This document shows, piece by piece, positions 1-7,840 of a stretch of 19,159 nucleotides of DNA. Numbering within the stretch: the first letter of the stretch is position 1; every line of letters begins with the position of its first letter. A program made the translations under genes and the position numbers. Source of the DNA: CAUPWF01 sp044425815 (GTDB taxonomy: Bacteria; Bacillota; Clostridia; Lachnospirales; Lachnospiraceae); the NCBI GenBank assembly GCA_044425815.1, contig JAWXVA010000044.1:1-19159 (forward strand). The letters run 5' to 3'. Under the pieces are notes generated by a model. That model did no database searches and was not told the DNA's origin. It saw only the letters and a program-made list of their open reading frames with translations.

Positions 1-1
1 T

Positions 2-430
2 TACACAGGTGTAGATCCAAGAACGATGAAGCCAGTTTATGTACCTACTAATCCGCACGAAAAAGCGATGCAACGAGCACTCATTCAATATCGAAATCCG
101 AAGAATTATGATTTGGTTCTTGAGGCTTTAACAATAGCAGAACGATTAGATTTAGTAGGATTTGAAAAGCATTGTTTGATACGTCCTAAAAATACAGATT
201 ATCGTAATAGGAATGCAGGGAAGCGCGGAAGCTATGGAAGCAATAAGAAAAAAAGTACAACTGATGAAAAAGATGAAAAACGACATGTGAATAAAAAACG
301 TGCGAATAACGGAAAATCTTCGGGGAATAATAAACGAGCAAGAGATGGACGTAATGCACAGAAAAATCCAGCTGCAGCGCAGAATACACAAAATAAAAAG
401 AAAAAATCTCCAATAAGAAATAAACACTAG
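2..430 (+). CDS. YgiQ-family radical SAM protein, C-terminal part (5' end outside window)
   Basis: The reading frame is open from base 2, so this is the 3' end of a longer gene; the first ATG inside it (26) is not the true start. The first residues, YTGVDPRTMKPVYVP, then EKAMQRALIQYRNPKNYDLV and LVGFEKHCLIRP, resemble the C-terminal DUF3362-type region of YgiQ/UPF0313 radical SAM proteins. The radical SAM core with its CxxxCxxC cluster would lie upstream and is not visible. After CLIRP comes a tail of about 80 residues rich in Lys, Arg, Asn and Ser, probably disordered and possibly RNA- or membrane-associating. The substrate of YgiQ proteins is not known to me. The family call is from recognition of the C-terminal motif. 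Confidence 0.8.
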   Translation, partial: YTGVDPRTMKPVYVPTNPHEKAMQRALIQYRNPKNYDLVLEALTIAERLDLVGFEKHCLIRPKNTDYRNRNAGKRGSYGSNKKKSTTDEKDEKRHVNKKRANNGKSSGNNKRARDGRNAQKNPAAAQNTQNKKKKSPIRNKH

Positions 431-457
431 AGGATAGAATAAGGAGTTAGACTTATA

Positions 458-1027
458 ATGAATAAAGGTGATATAGGATACTGGAACAATCTAAAAAAGA
501 GGGAATGGATAAAATGTAGTGTGCAGTGGGCGGCAGTTGTAACGTTCCTTGCAATAGGAATTATCACAACAAATACAAAGTTGAATCTATTTACCCTTTT
601 TGCAATACTTAGCTGTTTACCAGCATCAAAGACTATGGTGGGAGTAATTGTGAAATATCCCATAAAGCCGATGAAAAATGAACAGATAGAAGCGGTTAAG
701 ACGCACACCACTCATTTAACTACTAGTTATGATGTTGTAATTACAAGCAAAGAAAAAATTATGCCGATTGAATGTGTTGTAATATCGGGAAATTCAATTT
801 ATGGTTATACGACAAACAAAAAAGTAGGACTTGAAAGTACTGCTGCATATATTAAGACGTTCCTTGCACAAAATGATTGTGGAAGAGTGAACATAAAATT
901 ATTCCATGAGTATGTTCCATTTCTCTCAAGAGTGGAAGGTTTAAATAATATCGCGAGTATAGAAAAAGCAGATACGAAAGATCTAGAAGAGAAGATAAAA
1001 TATACGATAAAATTATATAGTATGTAA
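458..1027 (+). CDS. Small two-helix membrane protein of unknown function
   Basis: A 189-residue protein whose ATG is preceded by AAGGAG at 441-446. A short charged N-terminus is followed by two hydrophobic segments (about residues 24-38 and 43-66) separated by a short polar turn, then a soluble domain of about 120 residues. This suggests an inner-membrane hairpin with a cytoplasmic C-terminal domain. The soluble part contains alternating strand-like and helical stretches (DVVITSKEK, ECVVISGNSIYGYTT, AAYIKTFLAQN), but I recognise no catalytic motif or named domain. It lies 27 bases after the YgiQ-type gene and 24 bases before the pseudouridine synthase gene, so it is probably co-transcribed with them. 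No function is assigned. Confidence 0.75.
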   Translation: MNKGDIGYWNNLKKREWIKCSVQWAAVVTFLAIGIITTNTKLNLFTLFAILSCLPASKTMVGVIVKYPIKPMKNEQIEAVKTHTTHLTTSYDVVITSKEKIMPIECVVISGNSIYGYTTNKKVGLESTAAYIKTFLAQNDCGRVNIKLFHEYVPFLSRVEGLNNIASIEKADTKDLEEKIKYTIKLYSM

Positions 1028-1051
1028 TTTGGTAATTGGAGAAGAAATTAG

Positions 1052-2044
1052 ATGCGAGAAATCACAATCACCGCGAATGAAGCGGGACAGCGTTTGGATA
1101 AATTCCTGACGAAATATTTAAATGAAGCCACCAAAAGCTTTTTTTATAAAATGTTGCGTAAAAAGAACATTACTCTAAATGGGAAGAAAGCAAATGGAGA
1201 TGAAAAATTACAAATAGGGGATACGGTCAAATTGTTTTTGTCAGAAGAAACGATTGAAAAATTTTCATCTGTTTCTATTCAAAAGACAACAGCGAAACTG
1301 GATATTCTATATGAGGATTCGGATGTGTTGTTTATCAATAAGCCAGCTGGCATGTTGTCTCAGAAAGCACAAAAAACTGATGAATCAGTAGTTGAGCATG
1401 TGATAAGCTATCTGCTAGATAGCAATCAATTGACAAAACAGGAATTGCAATCGTTTCGCCCTTCCATCTGCAATAGACTTGACCGCAATACTAGCGGACT
1501 AATCACCGCAGGTAAGAGTCTTCGTGGTTTACAAGAATTATCAAAATGTTTTAAAGAGCGTTCTATGGGGAAATATTACATAGCTTGCGTAAATGGTATC
1601 ATTACTACGCCTCAACATTTACAAGGATATTTGCGGAAAGATAATAAGACAAATAAGGTAACCATTACGAAAGAGTTAGAAGAAGGTGGAGATTGGATAG
1701 AAACGGATTATGTGCCATTGGCACATGGAAGAGATAGGACAGTACTTGAAGTACACTTGATAACAGGGAAGACTCACCAAATACGCGCACATTTAGCATA
1801 TACGAATCATCCAATTATTGGTGATGCGAAGTATGGGGATAGGAATGTGAATGCGAAATATCAAAGTGAATACGGTGTCAAACATCAGTTGCTTCATGCA
1901 TATAGATTAGAATTTCCGAAGCAAAGCGTAGGGCTTGAACAGTTAAAGGGGAATGCTTATATCGCACCGCTGCCACCAATATACCAGAAGATTTGCAAGG
2001 AAATGAGAGGAAACTATGAGCACTTGGAATTCAAGAGGTCTTAG
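1052..2044 (+). CDS. RluC/RluD-family 23S rRNA pseudouridine synthase
   Basis: This 330-residue protein has the standard two-domain layout: an N-terminal S4 RNA-binding domain (about residues 1-75, with AGQRLDKFLTKYL and LNGKKANGDEKLQIGDTV), then a catalytic domain beginning at ILYEDSDVLFINKPAGM. The active-site motif RLDRNTSGL places the catalytic aspartate at residue 144. The family motifs KYYIACVNG, GKTHQIRAHLAY and HPIIGDAKYGD are all present. It should isomerise uridines in 23S rRNA; which positions cannot be told from sequence, so I give no rluC or rluD symbol. Its last 29 bases overlap the recU start, suggesting translational coupling. Confidence 0.93.
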   Translation: MREITITANEAGQRLDKFLTKYLNEATKSFFYKMLRKKNITLNGKKANGDEKLQIGDTVKLFLSEETIEKFSSVSIQKTTAKLDILYEDSDVLFINKPAGMLSQKAQKTDESVVEHVISYLLDSNQLTKQELQSFRPSICNRLDRNTSGLITAGKSLRGLQELSKCFKERSMGKYYIACVNGIITTPQHLQGYLRKDNKTNKVTITKELEEGGDWIETDYVPLAHGRDRTVLEVHLITGKTHQIRAHLAYTNHPIIGDAKYGDRNVNAKYQSEYGVKHQLLHAYRLEFPKQSVGLEQLKGNAYIAPLPPIYQKICKEMRGNYEHLEFKRS

Positions 2045-2549
2045 AGGATCTACACTAGAAGAATTTATCAATAGAACAAATGAATATTATCTGGAGCGGA
2101 AATTGGCATTGATACAGAAGATACCAACGCCTATAACACCAGTAAAAATAGACAAAAGTAATCGTCACATCACACTTGCATATTTTGAGCAAAGAAGTAC
2201 GGTAGATTACATCGGAGCAGTCCAAGGTATACCAGTTTGTTTCGATGCAAAAGAATGTGCAGTAGATACATTTCCATTACAGAATATACATGAGCATCAA
2301 GTGGAGTTTATGCGAAATTATGAAGCCCAAAAGGGAATAGCATTTTTGGTACTATATTTTTCTCATAGAGATTTGATTTATTATATGAGATTTGAAGAAA
2401 TGTTATATTTTTGGAATCGTATGCTGAATGGAGGACGCAAAAGTTTTCGTATCGACGAATTACAGGATGAATTTTATCTTAAAATGACTAACGGATTTAT
2501 AGTCCCATATTTAGATGGAATTCAGAAAGATTTGGAACAGAGGGATTGA
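2016..2549 (+). CDS. recU: Holliday junction resolvase RecU
   Basis: A 177-residue RecU-family nuclease, which resolves four-way DNA junctions during recombinational repair and chromosome segregation in Firmicutes. The N-terminus NSRGLRGSTLEEFINRTNEY matches the conserved start of RecU. The nuclease core contains STVDYIG (Asp64) and FDAKE (Asp77, Lys79, Glu80), the expected metal-binding and catalytic signature, followed by TFPLQN and HEHQ. The YYMRFEEMLYFWNR and GGRKSFRIDEL stretches are also typical. The protein is somewhat shorter than Bacillus RecU at the N-terminus. GAGG just before the ATG at 2016 supports the start inside the end of the pseudouridine synthase gene. In Bacillus recU is usually beside a penicillin-binding protein gene; that is not so here. 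Confidence 0.92.
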   Translation: MSTWNSRGLRGSTLEEFINRTNEYYLERKLALIQKIPTPITPVKIDKSNRHITLAYFEQRSTVDYIGAVQGIPVCFDAKECAVDTFPLQNIHEHQVEFMRNYEAQKGIAFLVLYFSHRDLIYYMRFEEMLYFWNRMLNGGRKSFRIDELQDEFYLKMTNGFIVPYLDGIQKDLEQRD

Positions 2550-2574
2550 CAAGGTAACCGCGGATAGGTATAAT
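2546..2574 (+). promoter_or_regulatory. Perfect consensus sigma-A promoter of the his operon
   Basis: TTGACA at 2546-2551 and TATAAT at 2569-2574 are separated by exactly 17 bases, a full match to the housekeeping consensus. The -35 box overlaps the recU stop codon (TGA at 2547-2549). Initiation should fall near 2581, giving a leader of only about 35 bases before the hisZ ATG at 2617. Such a leader is too short for a T-box or a histidine-codon attenuator, so any regulation would have to act on initiation or by enzyme feedback. Confidence 0.85.
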
Positions 2575-2616
2575 GATTTAATACGCTACCACGCTAAAGC
2601 GAACAGGAGAGAGAAA

Positions 2617-3873
2617 ATGAATCAAAAAAATGTACATACACCTGAAGGAGTTAGAGATATATACCCACTTGAATGTAGACAAAAATTGGTATTGCAAAGT
2701 GAATTACACAAGACCATAAGAGGATATGGATATCAAGATATTCAGACGCCAACTTTAGAATTTTCGGAAGTATTTAGTAAGGAACTAGGATCGGTCGAGG
2801 CGAAGGAATTATATCGTTTCTTTGATAGAGATGGGAATATTTTAGTGCTACGTCCAGATATTACACCATCTATTGCACGTGCTTTGACAACGGTACTAGA
2901 AAGTGCAGATGCTTTTGGGAAATATTGTTACACTGGAAATACTTTTATTAATCATACTAGTTATCAAGGACGTTTGAAAGAAAATACTCAATTAGGAGCA
3001 GAAATGATCGGGATTGATTCTGTAGAAGCTGATGCCGAGATGCTTGCAATGGTTGCAGATTTACTGAAAACAGTAGAATTAGACGAATTTCAGATTAGCC
3101 TTAGTCACGTGGCGTTTATGAATTCATTACTAGAAGAAGCAGCGCTTGATACAGAGACTGAAGAGACAATACGAGAATTCTGTGAAAATAAAAATTATTT
3201 TGGAATGGAAGAAGTTTTAGTAAAATGTGAATTGGATGAAGCGTTATTAGAAGCCTTTCATGTATTACCAGAATTAGTAGGTGGTGTAGAAGTACTAGAA
3301 AAGGCAAAGAAGGTAGCGCCAAATGCAAGTGCGTTAGAAGCTATTTCTAGATTAGAAGCGATTGTAGAAGTCTTAGATATGTACGGAGTCCTAAATTATG
3401 TGAGTTTTGACTTGAGTATGACAGGAACATATGGATATTACACGGGAATTATCTTCCGTGCCTATACATTTGGGATCGGAGATGCGGTAGTAAAAGGTGG
3501 ACGTTACGATCAGTTACTAAGCAAGTTCGGCAAAGATTTTCCAGCTATTGGATTTGCGATTACAGTGGATGAGTTATTTAATGCACTTACAAGACAAAAA
3601 GTAGACGTAAAATATGAATTAGATAATCATATTCTCCTATTTGATGCGGGGATGCAACATAAAGCGATTAGACTTGCAAAAAGCTTCCGTAAAAATGGTC
3701 GTGTAACTGAGATTGTGAAAAAAGATGAAATATTTAAAATGGATTATTACACAGAGTATGGACGAAAGAATTTCGGAAAATATATGCTCTACTTAAAAGA
3801 AAATAATACCGTCTTAGCAGTGAATCTATTAGATGGTTCTATGCAAGAAGTGGATATGGGGACATCCGTGTAG
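2617..3873 (+). CDS. hisZ: ATP phosphoribosyltransferase regulatory subunit HisZ
   Basis: HisZ is a catalytically dead paralogue of histidyl-tRNA synthetase that forms the active ATP phosphoribosyltransferase complex with short-form HisG, the first step of histidine synthesis. The protein has class-II synthetase features: TPEGVRDIYPLE near the N-terminus, NILVLRPDITPSIARAL, TQLGAEMIGID, then YYTGIIFRAY and VVKGGRYDQLLSKFG. It is 418 residues from the chosen start. The frame is open back to an ATG at 2515, but that would overlap recU and the promoter; ATG 2617 has AGGAGA at 2605-2610 and begins at the conserved MNQKNVHTPEGVRDIYP. It is first in the operon, 22 bases before hisG. Confidence 0.93.
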   Translation: MNQKNVHTPEGVRDIYPLECRQKLVLQSELHKTIRGYGYQDIQTPTLEFSEVFSKELGSVEAKELYRFFDRDGNILVLRPDITPSIARALTTVLESADAFGKYCYTGNTFINHTSYQGRLKENTQLGAEMIGIDSVEADAEMLAMVADLLKTVELDEFQISLSHVAFMNSLLEEAALDTETEETIREFCENKNYFGMEEVLVKCELDEALLEAFHVLPELVGGVEVLEKAKKVAPNASALEAISRLEAIVEVLDMYGVLNYVSFDLSMTGTYGYYTGIIFRAYTFGIGDAVVKGGRYDQLLSKFGKDFPAIGFAITVDELFNALTRQKVDVKYELDNHILLFDAGMQHKAIRLAKSFRKNGRVTEIVKKDEIFKMDYYTEYGRKNFGKYMLYLKENNTVLAVNLLDGSMQEVDMGTSV

Positions 3874-3895
3874 ATAAACAGAATGGAGAAAAGGA

Positions 3896-4531
3896 ATGAG
3901 ATATTTAACAATCGCATTGTGCAAAGGTCGATTAGCAAAAGATACAATGAAATTATTTGAAGAAATTGGAATATCATGTGAAGAGATTTATGACAAAGAT
4001 TCTAGAAAGTTGATATTTGTAAATGAAGCATTAAAATTAAAATTCTTTCTTGCGAAAGGTCCAGATGTTCCAACTTATGTTGAATATGGTGCTGCTGACC
4101 TAGGAATAGTAGGAAAAGATACTATATTAGAGGAGGGAAGACAGGTACACGAAGTCTTGGATTTGGGATTTGGAAAGTGTAAGATGTGTGTATGCGGTCA
4201 TCCAGAAGCAAAAGAATTATTGCAACGACGTTCATTGATTCGTGTAGCGACGAAATATCCCAATATAGCAAAAAAATATTTCTATAATACGAAAAATCAG
4301 ACAGTAGAGATTATCAAGCTAAATGGTTCTATTGAACTGGCACCTATAGTAGGTCTTTCTGAAGTAATTGTAGATATTGTAGAAACGGGGAGTACCTTAC
4401 GTGAAAATGGATTGGAAGTATTAGAAGAAATCTGTCCATTGTCTGCGCGTGTTATTGTAAATCCTGTTAGTATGCGAATGGAGAATGATAGAATCAAGAA
4501 AATCATTACAGATTTACAAGCGATTTTATAA
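3896..4531 (+). CDS. hisG: ATP phosphoribosyltransferase catalytic subunit, short form (HisG-S)
   Basis: This enzyme condenses ATP with PRPP to give phosphoribosyl-ATP, the committed step of histidine synthesis. At 211 residues it is the short form, lacking the C-terminal ACT-like regulatory domain of long HisG and therefore needing HisZ, encoded just upstream. Visible motifs are CKGRLAKDTMKLFEEIG (residues 9-25), AADLGIVGKDTILEE (66-80) and the PRPP-binding loop ETGSTLRENGL (163-173). GGAGAAAAGG precedes the ATG. Histidine feedback would be expected to act through the HisZ-HisG complex. Confidence 0.95.
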   Translation: MRYLTIALCKGRLAKDTMKLFEEIGISCEEIYDKDSRKLIFVNEALKLKFFLAKGPDVPTYVEYGAADLGIVGKDTILEEGRQVHEVLDLGFGKCKMCVCGHPEAKELLQRRSLIRVATKYPNIAKKYFYNTKNQTVEIIKLNGSIELAPIVGLSEVIVDIVETGSTLRENGLEVLEEICPLSARVIVNPVSMRMENDRIKKIITDLQAIL

Positions 4532-4560
4532 TACTTGCAGAGGTACGATAGGAGAAGAAG

Positions 4561-5847
4561 ATGAGAATTCATAAATTAGATGATAATACAAGAAGAAATT
4601 TGATAAATGATTTGCTGAAGCGAAGCCCAAATAATTATGTGGAATATGAAAGTACAGTTAATCAGATACTTAATAATGTACGACAGAACGGAGATCAAGC
4701 AGTATTTGAATATACAGAGAGATTTGACAAATTGTCACTGACAGAAGATACCATCCGTGTAACACAAGCAGAAATCGATGAAGCATATACAAAAGTAGAT
4801 ACGAATTTAATAGAAATTATGCGTAAAGCAATTGTTAATATAAGAGAATATCATGAGAAACAAAGGCAATATAGCTGGTTTGATAGTAAGCAAGATGGAA
4901 CGATGCTTGGTCAAAAAATCGTGCCACTTCGTCGAGTAGGAGTCTATGTTCCAGGTGGAAAAGCAGTGTATCCATCTTCGGTGCTTATGAATGTAATTCC
5001 TGCAAAAGTCGCAGGAGTAGATGAGATTGTCATGGTTACACCAGCAAGTAATGGAGCAGTGAATCCCAATACACTGGTAGCAGCACATGAAGCAGGTGTA
5101 GATGAAATATATAAGATAGGTGGAGCGCAGGCGATTGCAGCATTAGCTTATGGAACTGACTCAGTTAAGAAGGTAGACAAAATAGTAGGACCTGGTAATA
5201 TCTATGTGGCACTTGCTAAGAAGGCAGTGTATGGACACGTTAATATAGATTCAATAGCTGGTCCAAGTGAAATACTTGTAATTGCGGATGAATCTGCTAA
5301 TCCAAGATATGTTGCAGCGGATTTATTATCTCAAGCTGAACATGATGAATTAGCTTCGGCTATCCTAATTACTACGAGTTCAGAATTAGCAGAAAAGGTC
5401 AGTGCAGAAGTTGATACATTTATCGCATCCTTGTCTCGTACAGAAATCATGCAGAAATCAATCGATAACTATGGATATATTTTACTTGTAGATTCTATCG
5501 ATGAAGCGATAGAGACGGCAGATGAGATTGCTTCAGAGCATTTGGAAATTATGACAGCGAACCCATATGATGTAATGTTACGTATTCGAAATGCAGGTGC
5601 GATATTCATAGGCGAATATAGTAGTGAACCATTAGGAGATTATTTTGCAGGTCCAAATCATGTATTACCTACAAATGGAACAGCAAAATTCTTTTCGCCA
5701 CTGTCAGTAGATGATTTCATTAAGAAATCAAGTATTATTTCTTACACCCGTGAGGCGTTAGAAAAGGTACATGTGGATATTGAGACATTTGCTGAGGCTG
5801 AGCAATTAACGGCACATGCTAATTCAATTAAAGTAAGATTTGAGTAA
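4561..5847 (+). CDS. hisD: Histidinol dehydrogenase
   Basis: HisD performs the last two oxidations, histidinol to histidinal to histidine, with NAD and zinc. The 428-residue length is standard. Zinc ligands expected for the family are visible as Gln258 and His261 (SQAEHDELASAI), Asp360 (LGDYFAGPNHVLPT) and His419 (TAHANSIKVRFE). The catalytic Glu326-His327 pair is in SEHLEIMT. The glycine-rich VPLRRVGVYVPGGKA, KIGGAQAIAALAYGT and VGPGNIYVALAKK segments are intact. It sits 29 bases after hisG with GGAGAAG just before the ATG. Nothing is unusual in it. Confidence 0.96.
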   Translation: MRIHKLDDNTRRNLINDLLKRSPNNYVEYESTVNQILNNVRQNGDQAVFEYTERFDKLSLTEDTIRVTQAEIDEAYTKVDTNLIEIMRKAIVNIREYHEKQRQYSWFDSKQDGTMLGQKIVPLRRVGVYVPGGKAVYPSSVLMNVIPAKVAGVDEIVMVTPASNGAVNPNTLVAAHEAGVDEIYKIGGAQAIAALAYGTDSVKKVDKIVGPGNIYVALAKKAVYGHVNIDSIAGPSEILVIADESANPRYVAADLLSQAEHDELASAILITTSSELAEKVSAEVDTFIASLSRTEIMQKSIDNYGYILLVDSIDEAIETADEIASEHLEIMTANPYDVMLRIRNAGAIFIGEYSSEPLGDYFAGPNHVLPTNGTAKFFSPLSVDDFIKKSSIISYTREALEKVHVDIETFAEAEQLTAHANSIKVRFE

Positions 5848-5877
5848 TATTCTAGATATATGAATCGAGGAGGAAAA

Positions 5878-6468
5878 ATGGACGAGCGTAAAACAAGCTG
5901 TATTAGAAAAACAAATGAGACAGAAATAGAAATATCACTTAATATTGATGGTGAAGGAATTACAGAAATAGATACGGGAATTCCATTTTTTGATCATATG
6001 CTATCAGGATTTGCTAGACATGGGCTATTTGATTTGTCAGTAAAAGTTACAGGAGACATCGAAGTGGATTGTCACCATACTATTGAAGATACAGGGATTG
6101 TATTAGGAAATGTAATATTAAAAGCCATCGGTGATAAAAAAGGAATTAAGAGATATGGAAGTTTTTTACTTCCGATGGATGAAACATTAGCGATGTGTGC
6201 CATTGATTTATCGGGAAGACCATATTTGAATTTTAGTGCTGAATTTACTGCGGATCGGTGTGGTGATATGGATTTAGAGATGGTAAAAGAATTTTTTTAT
6301 GCAGTGTCTTATAGTAGTATGATGAATCTACACCTGAAAATTATGGATGGTAATAATCATCATCATATGGTAGAATCATTATTCAAGGCATTTGGTAAAG
6401 CATTAGATCAGGCAACGATGTATGAACCTCGTATGAAAGAGGTTTGGTCGACGAAAGGTAGTCTATAA
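5878..6468 (+). CDS. hisB: Imidazoleglycerol-phosphate dehydratase HisB (monofunctional)
   Basis: HisB removes water from imidazole glycerol phosphate to give imidazole acetol phosphate, using two manganese ions. The 196-residue protein has the duplicated metal-binding motifs: FFDHML (His40), DCHHTIEDTGI (His66, His67, Glu70) and GNNHHHMVESLFKAFGKAL (His161-163, Glu166). It has no histidinol-phosphatase domain, as is usual outside enterobacteria, so that activity must be encoded elsewhere. An in-frame ATG exists at 5860, but AGGAGG at 5868-5873 lies between the two and points to ATG 5878, giving the family's normal N-terminus. The gene begins 30 bases after hisD. Confidence 0.95.
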   Translation: MDERKTSCIRKTNETEIEISLNIDGEGITEIDTGIPFFDHMLSGFARHGLFDLSVKVTGDIEVDCHHTIEDTGIVLGNVILKAIGDKKGIKRYGSFLLPMDETLAMCAIDLSGRPYLNFSAEFTADRCGDMDLEMVKEFFYAVSYSSMMNLHLKIMDGNNHHHMVESLFKAFGKALDQATMYEPRMKEVWSTKGSL

Positions 6469-6490
6469 TTATAGGAAAGGGAGAGATAAC

Positions 6491-7774
6491 ATGAGCTACA
6501 AAAGAATTGTACCGTGTCTATTTATAAAAAATGGCAGTGCAGTAAAATGGTTTAATGATGATACAGTGATTATGGAAGATGCTGTAGAGTTAGCGAAATA
6601 TTATAATAACCATGGAGCTGATGAATTGATTGTATTTGATTTGTCTGATACAGATGAAGAACACGAAGAATCTATAGATATTTTAAAGAGGATGAATCGA
6701 GCTATTCGCATCCCTATGATTGTAGGTGGTAATATAGCAAGACAAGAAGATGTAAAAAAAATAATCTATGCAGGTGCGAAACGAGCCATGCTTAACTTGT
6801 CAAAACCTCATTCGGTAGAGTTATTAAAAGAGGTTTCCGAGCGTTTTGGAAAAGAAAAGATAGCAGTATCTTTGAATGATTTCGATACATTATTTAAACA
6901 ACAAAAAATCATCGATGACTATTCAAGTGAGATTATCTTTATGCATCGATTGGATTTAGATTCTGTGATGCATATTACAACGATTCCTTGTGTCATAGTT
7001 ACAGATACAAAAGAAGAGTCTGAATTGTCACGCATTCTTAGATGTGAGCGTGTACGTGGACTTTCTGGCGCATATGTCAGTGATATAGAATTGGATATTG
7101 TTTCGTATAAGGATAAGTGTGTAGAAGATGGAATTTCGATTGCTGCATACGAAAGTAAGTTAGATTTTTCGGAGTTTAAATTAAACAGCGATGAATTAAT
7201 ACCGGTAATTGTTCAACATTATAAGACAAATGAAGTATTGATGATGGCGTATATGAATGAAGAATCCTTTGATCTTACAATACGAAAAGGAATGATGTGC
7301 TATTATAGTCGAAGTCGCCAAGAACTTTGGCTTAAAGGCGAAACTTCGGGTCATTTCCAGCATGTAAAATCTTTGACGCTAGATTGCGATAATGACACCT
7401 TGTTAGCTAAAGTAGATCAAGTAGGAGCAGCTTGTCACACTGGCAATCCGACTTGCTTCTTTCAACCGCTAGTTGGGAATGACAATCTAGAAAAAAATCC
7501 ATTACAAATTTTCGAGTCAGTATACGACACTATTCTAGATCGGAAAATGAATCCAAAACAAGGATCTTATACAAATTACTTATTCGATAAAGGAATCGAT
7601 AAGATTCTAAAAAAAGTGGGAGAAGAAGCGACAGAACTGGTAATTGCTGCGAAGAACCCAAATGCAGAAGAAATTAAATATGAACTTTCAGATTTCCTAT
7701 ATCATGCGATGGTTTTAATGGTAGAACGTGGTGTGACTTGGGATGATATTGTAAATGAAATGGCTGACCGCTAA
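6491..7774 (+). CDS. hisI: HisF-like pseudo-domain fused to HisI-HisE (phosphoribosyl-AMP cyclohydrolase / phosphoribosyl-ATP pyrophosphatase)
   Basis: The protein has 427 residues in three parts. Residues 1 to about 215 resemble the HisF/HisA half-barrel fold (YKRIVPCLFIKNGSAVKW, YNNHGADELIVFDL, IPMIVGGNIARQEDVKKII, AGAKRAMLNL). Residues about 230-330 are HisI, with YYSRSRQELWLKGETSGH, the DCDND metal motif (Asp298, 300, 302) and the cysteines in GAACHTGNPTCF (315, 322). Residues about 338-427 are HisE, with the VGEEATELVIAAKN helix and ELSDFLYHAMVLM. HisI and HisE catalyse steps two and three of the pathway. In the first part the HisF catalytic Asp in PCLDVKDG is Phe (residue 11), and the second, in VVAIDA, appears to be Asn (129). 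That domain is shorter than HisF (about 250), so it is unlikely to be an active cyclase. It is the last his gene here. Confidence 0.93.
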   Translation: MSYKRIVPCLFIKNGSAVKWFNDDTVIMEDAVELAKYYNNHGADELIVFDLSDTDEEHEESIDILKRMNRAIRIPMIVGGNIARQEDVKKIIYAGAKRAMLNLSKPHSVELLKEVSERFGKEKIAVSLNDFDTLFKQQKIIDDYSSEIIFMHRLDLDSVMHITTIPCVIVTDTKEESELSRILRCERVRGLSGAYVSDIELDIVSYKDKCVEDGISIAAYESKLDFSEFKLNSDELIPVIVQHYKTNEVLMMAYMNEESFDLTIRKGMMCYYSRSRQELWLKGETSGHFQHVKSLTLDCDNDTLLAKVDQVGAACHTGNPTCFFQPLVGNDNLEKNPLQIFESVYDTILDRKMNPKQGSYTNYLFDKGIDKILKKVGEEATELVIAAKNPNAEEIKYELSDFLYHAMVLMVERGVTWDDIVNEMADR

Positions 7775-7782
7775 GTCTAAAC

Positions 7783-7811
7783 TTGAAATAAAGACATATA
7801 TTGTTTATAAA
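7783..7811 (+). promoter_or_regulatory. Probable promoter of the 7841 gene, embedded in a palindrome
   Basis: TTGAAA (7783-7788) and TATAAA (7806-7811) are separated by 17 bases. Ten of twelve positions match the sigma-A consensus. The -10 box lies on the centre of the 44-bp palindrome, and initiation near 7818 would leave a leader of about 23 bases with AAGGAG at 7830-7835 ahead of ATG 7841. Confidence 0.55.
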
Positions 7812-7829
7812 CAATATATGTCTTTATTT
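7786..7829. promoter_or_regulatory. Perfect 44-bp palindrome after hisIE (terminator and/or operator)
   Basis: Two 22-base arms (7786-7807 and 7808-7829) are exact reverse complements, centred on TTTATAAA. As RNA it would form a long A/U-rich hairpin ending in UCUUUAUUU and could terminate the his transcript, and also act on the opposite strand. Because a promoter-like sequence overlaps it, it could instead or also be a binding site for a dimeric repressor. Sequence alone cannot separate these roles. Confidence 0.75.
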
Positions 7830-7840
7830 AAGGAGTTGTC

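Noticed and set aside
2515..2616. Upstream in-frame start for hisZ at 2515
   Set aside because: It would overlap recU and the promoter, has no ribosome binding site, and adds residues not typical of HisZ; 2617 has AGGAGA and the conserved N-terminus.
2575..2616. T-box or histidine leader-peptide attenuator before hisZ
   Set aside because: The leader is about 35 bases with no run of histidine codons, no T-box motif and no terminator hairpin.
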